From positions 8,308,001 to 8,372,000 of the forward strand of contig NC_091055.1 of NCBI RefSeq assembly GCF_963966145.1: a stretch of DNA of 64,000 nucleotides, in the 5' to 3' direction. The translations under genes were made by a program, and so were the position numbers. Each line of letters begins with the position of its first letter. Position 1 is the first letter of the stretch. Shown here piece by piece: positions 1-11,600 of the stretch. Origin of the DNA: Tenebrio molitor. Its lineage: Eukaryota; Arthropoda; Insecta; Coleoptera; Tenebrionidae. Under the pieces are notes generated by a model, which was given only the letters and a program-made list of their open reading frames with translations, was not told where the DNA came from and searched no databases.

Positions 1-242
1 ACATTACATTTTTGTTCCATCTCGTCTTTTATACGATAATCGAATATAATTTCAAATTTATTACCTACTGACCCAATATTACGTATTTATACTTTTGTGG
101 TAACATTCTAAACCTTTTAAAGTGAGCAGGTTTATCGAACCATTTTAAATACTGCCTCCTTGTTATTCCTTATTTGTAATAATAAACTTTTTTGTTGTTA
201 TTTTCATAATTTAAATTAGATTAGAGTGAAGAAAAAATTGTC

Positions 243-300
243 CTTTAGTAGGATTCGAACTCTCAACTTTTCAATGATTTGGCTTTTAATCAACTGACTT
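243..300 (-). pseudogene. tRNA-like fragment (A/B-box remnants)
   Basis: On the reverse strand GAGTTCGAATCC (complement of 251-262) is a near-perfect B box/T-loop, and GTCAGTTGATTAAAAGCC (complement of 281-298) resembles a D-arm/A box at the right distance. The acceptor stem does not pair, so this is not a functional tRNA. It may be a tRNA-derived SINE head or a decayed tRNA. Confidence 0.35.
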
Positions 301-507
301 GTTTTTGTCTTTGTTAAGAGTTATATTAATTCATTCATTCATTTTAAAAATCCGTAAAAAAAAATAGTTGAAATAAAGCTAAATTTTAATATTTGTTTAA
401 AATAGGACAAAAATTTGACTACATTTGGTTAAAAAAGTCAGTTCGTTCTGCACAGGTTCAGGGTTTGCTCAATTCTTTATTTTTTTAGATTGTTTATGAA
501 TTATGAA

Positions 508-1323
508 TATACAGTGTGGAAACTTTAACTGGAATAAAATTCATAACTTGGACAAGGATGACTTTTGTAAAAAATGCCGAAACAGGTCGATTTTTGTTTT
601 TCCTTGCCTACATTTTGGTGCATATGGTTTTTGCATATCTCCTCCCTCGTTTATAAGCTCACTTCGTCAGGAATACAACACACTATTTGCTCCCTGAATA
701 TTTTCAAAGCCTACGTGCTAACAAAAAAAAAACAATTTTATAAGTTGAATTTCATTTAATGCAACAAATCTTCAAAATGAACACTGTTTCTTTTTTGGCA
801 AATTGGAAATCGATAGTAACATGCATCCCTTACGTTTCGTAACATTTCCGGTGAGATTTGGCTAATTTCATGCCTAATACGTTGCTTAGGGTTTTCAATA
901 CTGCTCGGTTTTAGGCATGAAATGAGGCAAATCGCACCGGAAATGTTACAAAACGCAAGGAATGCAAGTTACTACCGATTTGCAATTTGCCAAGAAAGAA
1001 ACGGTCTCCATTTTGAACAATTTTTGCCTTAAATAGTCTTGAATTTATAAAATGGGTTTTTATTTTTTAGCACGTAGGCTTTGAAAATATTCAGGAAACA
1101 AATAGTGTGTTGTAGTCCTTGCTAAGTAACCTTTCAAACGAGGTGTCACTTCCATTTGAAAAAAAAGTTAGGGGTGGTTGCGAACGTCCGGAAGCAGATA
1201 CGCAAAAATCATATACGCCAAAACGTGGACAAGGAAAAACAAAAATCGACCTGTTTCCGGATTTTTTACAAAAATTACCTTTGTCCAAGTTATGAATTTT
1301 ATTCCAGTTAAAGTTTCTGTATT
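508..1323. mobile_element. Foldback element with ~370-bp inverted arms
   Basis: The sequence from about 508 to 878 is repeated, diverged, as its reverse complement from about 911 to 1323, leaving a loop of about 32 bases (879-910). For example, ACTTTAACTGGAATAAAATT on the left is matched inverted near 1296-1316, and TTTCATGCCTAA/TTAGGCATGAAA flank the loop. The right arm has about 75 extra bases near 1120-1195. Similar peptides appear by translation of the two arms on opposite strands; these are not genes. Confidence 0.75.
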
Positions 1324-1479
1324 GTTTTTCTAAATACAATGAACTATTTTTTTACGTACATCCTTATTTGCATTAGGTTCAATGTGCCTATTATACACCT
1401 ACATATTTTCTAAAATTCAAATCGAAAAAAATAAACCTAATTTATCAGCTTGCAATGTAACAGATTTATTCGCCATTTA

Positions 1480-1965
1480 TACCTGATGTTATGGAAGTCC
1501 ACGTAATAAATTTAATCACCAATCACCACACTTTAAAATCAACCTTTTTTTACATATTGATCTTTTTTTAATCGAATATATTTTTTTACATTTTTCTAAC
1601 CCCTAATTTGACACTTCGCTCATGGGATAATCATCAATTGAAACGAAAACGAGTGAGTGAAAATGTTTTTGTGGGATAAAAACATTACAGTTTTTTTGAA
1701 GAAAGAACGACCGCTGTTCTAATACTAACGGTTTTTTCTGTTTTTCATTCGAGTATGGATTTTAATCGAGTATTTTTTTTTCATGCTTCGTTATCAATGG
1801 ATGTGTAAACCCACGAGCGGGTATGATTTTTAGGGTTCAAATTATATTTAATTTTTACACTGTTTGGAAAAATTTGTGGAAAAAATGATACATAAAAAAA
1901 AAGTTTATTTTAATGAGTCGTATTGGTGGTTAAATTTATTACGTGGATTTCCATAACACCCGGTA
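1480..1965. mobile_element. Nonautonomous TIR element (MITE-like)
   Basis: Left end TACCTGATGTTATGGAAGTC and the inverted right end TACCGGGTGTTATGGAAATC are followed by a shared CCACGTAATAAATTTAA run. The good match covers about 45 bp and a weaker AT-rich match goes further in. There is no coding capacity. Confidence 0.65.
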
Positions 1966-4900
1966 CACACAGGAAAAACAATTTTTATATTTTGAGAGTT
2001 TAGATACCAATACGGATATAGCAAATACATCTTAATAAATCTGATGAAATCAATTCATTACCAAAGACAAAAACTACTACGAGTATGTATTTTGTCTCTA
2101 TATTCCTGCGAATATTCAGAAATCATTCTTATTATTTTTGTTTTTTATTTTATTTATAAAATTATTCATATAAATTTATAATAATTCCAGAAAATTCCAG
2201 AAGTAGTTAAAGTGAACAATTACCGAAATGAAATCGATTTTTTGTATTTTTATAAGAGGGTTAAATATGTAATTGAAATGTATTTAAAAATTCTGCACAA
2301 TTACCCCTTGAGCCAGAACTGGTATCAACATATCTACTGACGTGACACTGATACATTTATTCACTTATCCCATTCTCTAACAACACCTCCAGACATAATA
2401 GCAAAAACCGCTGATAAATACACCACTTAACACGCGAATTATAGCTAATTTCCGCCCAAATCACCGTCTCAGAATCTTACCCGAAACAACCGTCATGCCA
2501 TCCCCGTGGACTGTAAAATTAAAAGTTACACAACAAAAACTGTCACTCACGCGAATAAATTAAGTGGACATTTTTCAAAATTCCACGTCAAAAAATACTC
2601 GCCCCTAACAAATTACGTCGCACCATGTCCAAATACTAATTAAACGCGCTGTTTGATTCTTTAGCAATCGATCGATCGATTGCTAAAATGTTTAATTAAT
2701 CATTAAAGTTGGACGGTCAGACGCGTTTGTTGCCCAATATTCATAAATGATTAATTTCACTTCAAGAAAGGTAAACAGATGAAGCGACTCAATCATTTTC
2801 AACCGGATTGTTTTGACACAGGTCGATCGAATCAACGGCGGACAGACGACACCGAAAATATTCCGAAATTAAAAAAAGTTTTGTTATTGTGCCGATTTAG
2901 TATTAACGGAGACTTCCGATATTTGCGGCATTAATCCACGGCAGTTATCAAATCCCGACAAGAAAGCTGCTTGTTACTTGTTAATCTCCACATACGAGTA
3001 AGAGATCATTGTCAATTTAATTGTCTCCGTTGATGCTGTAGTATTGACGATTTGCGATAATTACGCTAAAACTGTGACAAAAACAATGATTTTGGCAATA
3101 AAACTAAATGTAAAGATTTTAATCGAGAGATTCTCACAATTCTCGAACACCTCGCGGTTAAAACTCAGTTTTCTTATTTGTTCAGTTTGTGATAAGTACA
3201 TTTTCTCCCGATTCAGTTTTGAAATGAAATCGAGTTGAATTTCCGGTAATAATTTAATTGAGAAATAAACACGTTTCCTTTAGTTCAGCTTGTAACGTAA
3301 ATACACGTTACGTTTTCCCGTTGATATTTTTAATTAAAACACTATTTTCACTTTAAGAAGTAGCAATCGGCTTAAATTTGTGAGGTAAAAATATTTTCGT
3401 TTAATTGCATTTGTCGTCTCAACAATACATTTGTCACAACAAACAACCAGTTAGAAGATTGTTAGTGAACAAAACAAACAATTCTAGCCCACGCTGTAAA
3501 AATGAATTTTCAGTCTACTTAACGAGCGTCAATTTTTGATATGGAAAAACATGTCATAAATACGTTAGAGTAATTTCTCTTTTAAAAAAACTCCTTTGTA
3601 CGAAGGCTACAAATCGATGGAAATATAGATTTGTGTCGAGGCTAAATTCTGACTCTTATAAAAAGCCCCAAATAGTGAATGCATTATGTAGAATCGCGGC
3701 GAAAAAGGGGCGATAAGGTTTAATTGGAATTTGCGCCCCCGAAATGCGATAGCGTAAGTTGGGGGTGCTGTCCCGACTTACAATAAAGTAGTTTTTAAAA
3801 TAATTTTCACCTCTTATCCTGGCTTTGTTTTATGTGTACTTGCAATAAATAGCGAGTCTGTGGTGTATACCGATAAGGTGTTAAATATATTGTCAACCTT
3901 AAAGCCACCGAGGCAAAATAAAATTTGTTATCCATATCTGGAGGAGTTTCATTCGTTACTTCACTTGACGATCGTTTTTGAGTGTTTTACGCAACCAGAC
4001 ATACACCGTTGTGTTGAGACGAACATCGATTAAGAATTTTTGAGGGGAGGGTAAATTCGGTGAAAGAATTGTGGTGCATGCAGGTAGCTTTGGTTTGATT
4101 GATGCCTTGTCAGATCGAACTAGATCGAACACGATCGAATCGATTAATCGGATTCAAGTTGTCCTTACCAAATTACGAATTCTACTTAAAATCCCCACTC
4201 AATAAAACCGGCCGATTTTTTGTAGCAGCAGGGGTAAGAAATGCCGGGATAATTTTATAGATTTAAGTGTCACAACACACTAACATCTTTCTCTAAAATT
4301 TGTTAAATGGATCACATCGGCTCAATAGGGGACTCACTGATGTGAAAAAAACCCGTATTCTTACCCGCCGACCGTTCGAGCTTTTACTATGAAATTTTAC
4401 AGCGACATTCGTGGTATTATTTCCCATTCCAGCATATTCATGACTCAAGGCGGCTTTAAAAAATAGTTCGATCAAAAAATTCAATTCGATAAATCATAGG
4501 AAACTGAGTTAAGATAAGCACATTGGTTCTGTGTTATGGGGATGCTTTAATAAATTCAAATGGCGATAATCTTTTTATTCACTTTACCCAGACCGCTACC
4601 AGTGTAAGTCGACAACAAAATTATTGCACGTAAGCGGTGCTAAAGTAAATTGCATCACACTTTCACAGGAAATGAATTCCAAATTCAACGTAAAGAGCAA
4701 CCAAAAAAAAAAGCCTCGCCACCGGTTCGATTGATTAACTTTTATTGTTTGCGCACGTGCTTGTAATAGGTACATATTTGTAATTCACAAAACTGTCATT
4801 TCTGGCCGGATATTATTAGGGTTGTCAAGATAAGTACAGTTTGTCAACTAATTAACTGCATTCTGTTCATATTTGCAGTGACATATTTAGGACGACTTGA

Positions 4901-7900
4901 TTTGAGATTTTGGAACGAAACATGACATGATAGACAATTAATTAATTTACTCTTCAATCTGAAACACTTTCGTAATTATTTGTCGTCGGTTTGCGTCGTT
5001 TTAATGGAGAAAATTCATTCGGAAAACTTAATATATTTATTCTTCTCTGTTTAGAATGAAATCAATAAAAGTCATAACTGCACGTTTGTGATTGAGTGAA
5101 ATGCTTTTAGGAATTCTCGATTAAATTGAAAGTGAAAAATTCTTTGATTTGAAATATGCTCGACTGCGTAAGAGACTATAATCACCAGTTCCTTTCAAAT
5201 TGTGTATATTGTAAAATGGTGAAAATATGTAACTGCCAGGATCATTACATTTTAACTAATTTGTTAACTTGGAATGATGTCAATAAAATGGGAAAAGACA
5301 TCAGCAATAAAATAGAGTGTCTAGGGGGTGGTTAGCGTTGGTGTGTTTTGTAGTTAAGTGTTCGTATTTATGAACGTTTCCGTCGTTTCAATTTCTGAGA
5401 TTAGTTTTTGATAAGCATCTTTACCACCGTTTTTCTAGTATTTTTTCAATAAGCAAACAAGTTCAGTTGTGAATAAAGCGGAACGTCAGAAATGAAAAGT
5501 TCGAGTGACACGACAAATGTACGGTAGAAGTTTAAGATAATGAATTATTTTAATAAAACGAAATGATAAATCAAACGTTTATTTATTGCTGTAATAGATG
5601 TGCTTTTCCGACGAGTCAACATTTCAGATTTGAACAGATAAATCCGTATTCATCCGGCGTAAACCTGAGTTGTGTTGTATCATTTTGATTGTATACAGGT
5701 TGTGAATCGTTCTTTGTTAGTAGGTCTGCGGTCTGTAATTTGTTGTAAATATCAAAAGGTATCTATATAGCAGAAGAGGAAAGAAAACGTTACAGATTTA
5801 TCAATAAGCCGTTGGAATTGTTTCTCGGAGAGCAAATCGTTTATTGATGGAAATACGTCTTCTCCGTACGATATCTGGCATGAAACTGATTTTTGATTGC
5901 GAGGGGGATAGAAATTTTCTTGAATAACCAGATAAGAGAGGCGTTTGAAAAAAATTAAATTTTATTATGGCATGTGGATGATCTTTTTAATTGTCGTCTA
6001 GTGGTCCCCCTCGAGTTCTCCGTCGACAGAATTCAATTATCTTCATCCATTTCTGAAATATCAACCGGGGTACGAGATTATGGCGGATAAAAGTTCACTA
6101 AACACGGTCATAAATTAGCCGGCGAGGAAACCACCCTGTATACTCGTGAAATATAGCACCTACACCGAAAACCCGAATTTAAAAGAGCAATGTAATCCCG
6201 AACGTAATTAACACACTGAATGTTTGGATACCGTAAATTAGTGAGTATGAATAGGCGACAGCCGAGTATGTAAGACGTCGTGATTGGTGGTTTAATTTCG
6301 TGCTGCTTCCTTGCCTCGAGTTCCATCGAGCTTTTTCTTACGAACTTAAATAGTTTTAATTGTCTTGTTTGATATCCATGGCTGACACCGCAAACGTCGA
6401 TCTGGAGAGAGCCAGGGGCGTTCGACGATGAAATCCACCCTCTTTGTCTGGCTCAAATGAAATATTCTTGATGGCGTTATGGTCTGTGTGTTTCTTTGTT
6501 TGTCAATTGTAGTGCTTTATGAGATGGAGTTTTTAATAAAAAGTTACTACCCTTCAATTTGGTGCTGCTCTTAAAGGGCAGCATCCCCTTCTTGAACGGT
6601 TCAATTAATTCGAATAGGGAGAACGCCGCTATTACAACAGTCGGAGCGATTATATGCGATATTGTAATAACATGTACGGGGTGTGGTCAAGAATTTATCT
6701 CGATTGCCACTGAATGAAAACGAACGATCTACCGTTAAAATGTAATGATGGGGAAGGAGCTACCCTTAGGTGCGTTAATTAGTAGCTTCACGATATTAGG
6801 CCTTAACGGCTGATATACGCCACTCTGAATAGCTTATTTCTTTAAACACTCTTCACTTTCTCCTCTGCTGATCTCATGAATATTTCCTACATACAAGAGA
6901 GTATAAAAATCAAATTAGATAATTACAGTAGGTAGATCATAACTTGTCAGTAGCGAGCAAATATTTTCTGGGAAGAACTGGATTTTTGTAAGAAATCTTT
7001 TACTTTTAAACAGTAATATCAAGTGGCAACTGGAGGATTCTGGTACCAAAACACAATTGCTGTTGTGAAGGACGATGGATCAACGTCCAGAGTATTTCTG
7101 AGTGTTTTAAGGCTTAACACTGGCCGGTCTTCCTCCTTTCTTAGGACGACAGAAAAATTTACTATAAAAAGAAATTTGAACCTTGTAAAACGAAATTAAC
7201 TTTTCAAAAATTTGGATAGAGTACAGCAAGCAAAAAATTCAAGAAAGACGTGTTCAAATTTTCAAAAGAAATGGAGGAAAATTTTTCGATGAGAGAAGTT
7301 AAGATTTTTCTGGCCGGTTTCCTTGCAATTGATGGTTTCCGCGAGACGCAGTGGTCGTGGAAGTGCAACTGCTGGAGTTTCGTTAGTCATGCTGAGATCG
7401 AAAAAAAAAAAAATAGAGTAGGCGCTGACCAACCATTTCAGTTTGCAATTCGTGAGATTTCAATTAATAGATGTCAGTCTTAAAAGTTAGGTTAGTGATT
7501 TTGAGAATGTTGATATCTTGATTTTCATAAAGAATTTTTTGTGCTGCCGTAGTTGCAATTGGCATTTTAAGTGAACGATTAGCGTGCGGCAATGGAAATG
7601 AGAAAACTCTAGTGTTGCAATGGTCAAACAAGAAATCTAAGGCAAGAAAAAATAAAGTAATTGTGGAAAATCAAGTATTACTGAAAGACAATTATGTGTC
7701 TAATGTTATAAAACAAAAGGTGCTTCGTAAATATTTAAAAAATGCTAAAATGTGTTAATTTTAGGTTTGGGGGGTTTATTTATAAAAATTGCAGTTGGTG
7801 ACCTTGCAAGCTATAAAGTTGCGTTTGAATTTGAAATTCGAGCACTGACAGATTGACATTTGACATATTTAGTGCTAAATTGATTACCAACACAATTTTG

Positions 7901-7984
7901 TTTAAGTACATAATATTTATTATGTTAATGATTCAAAAATATGTTTTATTACAAAAGGCAGCACAAAAAATATTGTATGGTACT
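1966..7984. other. Intergenic, nothing recognised
   Basis: About 6 kb of AT-rich sequence. Open frames are short, without codon bias, signal or domain. One reverse frame near 4293-4484 ends near a donor-like site, but no partner exon is seen. Confidence 0.5.
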
Positions 7985-8084
7985 CTTGTGAAAACTCCAT
8001 TGCTTTACTCACTCTCATGCAGCGCTCGACTGCGTCTCGCGCCATATTACCGTTCGTAAAGCAATGGATCGTTTTCAACACTTG
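7985..8084. repeat. Short hairpin with GC-rich loop
   Basis: GAAAACTCCATTGCTTTAC (7990-8008) is inverted as GTAAAGCAATGGATCGTTTTC (8056-8076), with a few further paired bases outside. The ~47-nt loop is rich in GCG/CTCG, unlike the surroundings. Likely a small mobile-element relic. Confidence 0.5.
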
Positions 8085-8305
8085 TAACATAAATAACTAT
8101 TGTGTGACCTGTCGGTTGTAAAAGAATTTCCTCAGCTAGTGCAATGAAACAATGAGATTTAAAACACCCGCACCTTTATTTAACGTCAACGGTGACCACG
8201 GAGCACGCGCACGGCCCTTGTTTATAAATCGATCCAAGATCCAACGATCATCGATCAATCAATATTATCCAGAGAGGTTGTTGTCGGTTGTGGGGGCTCT
8301 TATTG

Positions 8306-8647
8306 TCAAGGAGTAATTTCATGCACAACAGACACACGATAGAGAAAAAAGTGCAAATCTTTTTTAAGGATAAGCTGAACTGTACCAAACGATAGGTTAG
8401 TTTCTTGGGTTAATCTCTGCAATAATTGTTTGTTCACCCTCTTCAATATTTTCATCTGATCTTTTTGTCGTCTACTGCCTTTTTTACGCAGAACACTACC
8501 TGTTTCCAAAAACATTTTTACACATTTGTAGACTTTCTGGGCAAGTTGTTGGTTAAGTGCCTTGAAAGTTCGGAAACTTTTGTTGAAATTCCTCAAGAAC
8601 TCGAGGTTCGAATAGGACCAAGCCTTTCTCCATTGCTGAAGAAACAC
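8306..8647 (-). pseudogene. Tc1/mariner-like transposase N-terminal fragment
   Basis: An open reverse-strand frame of 113 codons contains a helix-turn-helix-like arrangement: F-L-E-T-G-S-V-L-R-K-K-G, then L-T-Q-E-T-N-L-S-F-G-T-V, then L-H-F-F-L-Y-R. This is the order of the DNA-binding half of the insect transposase family with L-x-x-T-G-S and (hydrophobic)-x-x-x-x-L-S-x-x-T-V repeats. No catalytic DDE/D part follows, so it is a truncated relic. Confidence 0.55.
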
Positions 8648-8689
8648 TGGACAATGAAAATTTGTTGCTCTAAAGTGAACATATTGTAA

Positions 8690-11600
8690 TAGTAAATTTT
8701 AATGCAAGTCAATAATTAATAATGACAATTACCATTGTAATGACATTTGAATTACATTTTTACGTGCTGCCAACTGAAGTGTATTAATCATGGCTATCTC
8801 TTTTTTTTTTATTTTCGATCGCACAGTACTAACTTCTTCAGAGCAGGTTTTAGGTTGGATCTGTTCTGAAACATCAGCACTTGCACTTCGACGATCGTGA
8901 CGTCACTAGAAACCAGCGAATTCCACAGAATTCCTTGAGATCAAAAAATAGATGGAAGTTGATCTCAAGAAAAACACCTACTCTTGTATTTGAGATGAAA
9001 TATCAAATTTTCTACTATCAAATTGTTACATTTGGGTGTCTCTTGTTAAACGAATTACAAGATGATGCCATTTTGCTTGTTTTGAAGAGTTTTCTTTGGA
9101 AATGTGGTCGGATTGTGGCCTATGCAGCGTGTATTAGTTAGTGGTGTAGGTCGTACGAGGGGGACGGAATGGAAGTATGGTGGTTGGAGCAATTGAGTGG
9201 AGAAGTCCATAAGTTATGGAATCCTAAATCAAAATGTGTCGTAGGGGTGGATGTAGATGTAAAAGAGAAAATGTGGGTCGTAATTTAGAGAAGATGATAT
9301 AGTAAAACAAAGCTGCATAAAATTTTCTAAAGCAACCTTGATTTATCAGACGGGTCCCAGATTGATAATTAAGCGAGTTTATTTGTAGAATTAACCCCAC
9401 GTCCGGGTCAAAACAAGTCTCTCGCCGCAGTTCTCATTCATTAGTAACTCTTGTCGCTTTTTACAGCCACCCAACTTTAAACATGAATCATAAGTAACGT
9501 GTAACGTTCCGAGTGTTACCCGACCCGCTAATAATTATATTAAACGTTTCATTTTGCCGGGAAATTAAGGTGTAAACTGAAATACTACGCCCCACCAGGT
9601 TCGTGAACTTAGCTCTTATATTGTAACAACTTTATTTACATCGCGTTTCTACCTGATTTTACCAGCCATGTAAACACATCCCACTCTTAAACAGGTAACG
9701 TTACTTCCCAAATGCCTCAATTTTAGTTCCTCCAAACTACTTAAACAAAGTTTTTAAACAAATAAAACAACATCAGACTATTACCTATTATATTAAGCGA
9801 ACCCTTTAACTTTTCACGATAAATACAAACTCCGAATTTTACTCCACTTTAAACAATAAACACCATTTATCCTTCCATTACACTAAATTAAACGCTGATC
9901 AGAGAAATCCTATTTCATCTAGGGATTGACATTTGTTTAGTTTGTGGTTCGCATAAACCTGAGACGTACACAACTTTGCATAGAGCTAGAATTAACATCG
10001 AGACCTCACGATCCAACCGATCGATCGAAACCGACTTATGTCTATAAAAACTGTCCCCTTATAAAGTTATAGTCCTCCAAACTTTAGACAAACATTTTTT
10101 ACTTTCCAACTTTTCGGAGGGTTTATAATAAAAATTTTAAATTTAGTGTACTGTCAACACAGTCAACAGTCAATATGCGCACGTTCTGTTTTTCCTTTCA
10201 AGTCGATTTCTTTCGGTACATCAAATTTTTTGAATTTACCCACAAAAACTCTTTCCAGATTAATTCTGGACCGGATTCAACAGACACATTCTCTCCACCT
10301 TTTTATCAAAACGAACTAAGACTAAATGGTGTGTCAGGGTTTTCTAGTATTTTTTGTTTCTGCATTCGCTGTTGGGTTTTTTAATTTCCATACGTCCACT
10401 TCCTACTTTGATGTCCGAATAGTTGTATAAATAAGGGAGACCCGTCAACTCTTCGGTCAAAATGAAATCGTAAAATTTCACAAGAAAAAAAATTAATAAA
10501 CCGTACATACACAAATACATACATCGAGGGTTTTCTGTTTGCTTTTAATTTATATACTTATTGATTTATTTTTCAATGAAATTTAATTTGTATCTCCTTT
10601 AACGTTGAATTTTATACTTTAATCCAATTTGTCTTCTTTGCGCACAAACAAAATCACGTTGCAAATTTAATCTGGACTACTTTAATCACTTACAGTCAGG
10701 TAGAAATGTATCTTCGGATTATAACTGATTTTCAAATGGAACCACAATTTGATTATAAGTATGAGTTTCAATAATTGCGTGAGTAACATGATGGACGATA
10801 ATTACTGCAAAAAATTAGTTTTGCACAAAAAAAAAACACTTCATGTTTAATTTCACGTCATTTTTATTTATTTCCAATAAATTAAACCTTAGATTCTTCA
10901 GTTCGGTCTGTCGAAACGAATGTTCCTTTTGACACGTGCAATTAATTAATTAATTATTAGGCGTTAATTGCACAGTTCAAAGTTGACAGCACTAAACTCT
11001 CTCGGCTGCCCGAATGAATCGATGGAATTAAATTATTAACATTAGCGTATATCAGATCAATCAGTTCGACTGTGGTAGTCATACGAAGATCGTCAATTAA
11101 AATTTTACCATTAATAATAATGATAGAATATGTTTTATTATATTTGTGATATCAAAATAACGTGTCATATTTCCAAGCACGTCATTGAAAAAATAAAATA
11201 AAATGCTTGAATAGTCGAATTGGTTATGGGCCATTTTGACATGAGCGTGTCGAATTTATTAACCTAACCTGGTACGAAGCTCGATCTCGTGATCTTCCTT
11301 CTTTGTGCTTACGCCTCTAAAAACCTTCGCGATGAAGGAGAGGAGGGTAGATGTTTACTTCGCATAATGATTTGATCCTGGCGTTTCTTAGGGCAAAATT
11401 CTAAAATTGCACCTCTAATTAAAAAAGAAAAACAACTTACGCCTCATTTTTACTTTCGAGAGGTGGCACAGTCGTAGAAAATGAGATTCTGCTAAAATTC
11501 GCTTTTGATCGAAATTTTTGTTGGTTTCCATTTGGTTCGGCGGTTGGGATGCGGTCGCAGCGCCACTGTATGAACATGGCGGCTTTTTGGCTTTGCTTTA

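Noticed and set aside
4293..4484. Reverse-strand frame with M-G-N-N-T-T and a GTAAGA donor-like site.
   Set aside because: No partner exon in phase, no domain, no codon bias; likely chance.
6108..6326. Reverse-strand 72-codon frame.
   Set aside because: No recognisable motif and no splice context.
10175..10384. Forward frame of 69 codons starting M-R-T-F-C.
   Set aside because: Composition follows AT-rich noncoding DNA; no family resemblance.
11261..11275. TTAACCTAACCT, like the insect telomere repeat TTAGG.
   Set aside because: Only about two units; single TTAGGTTA motifs are common in insect DNA.
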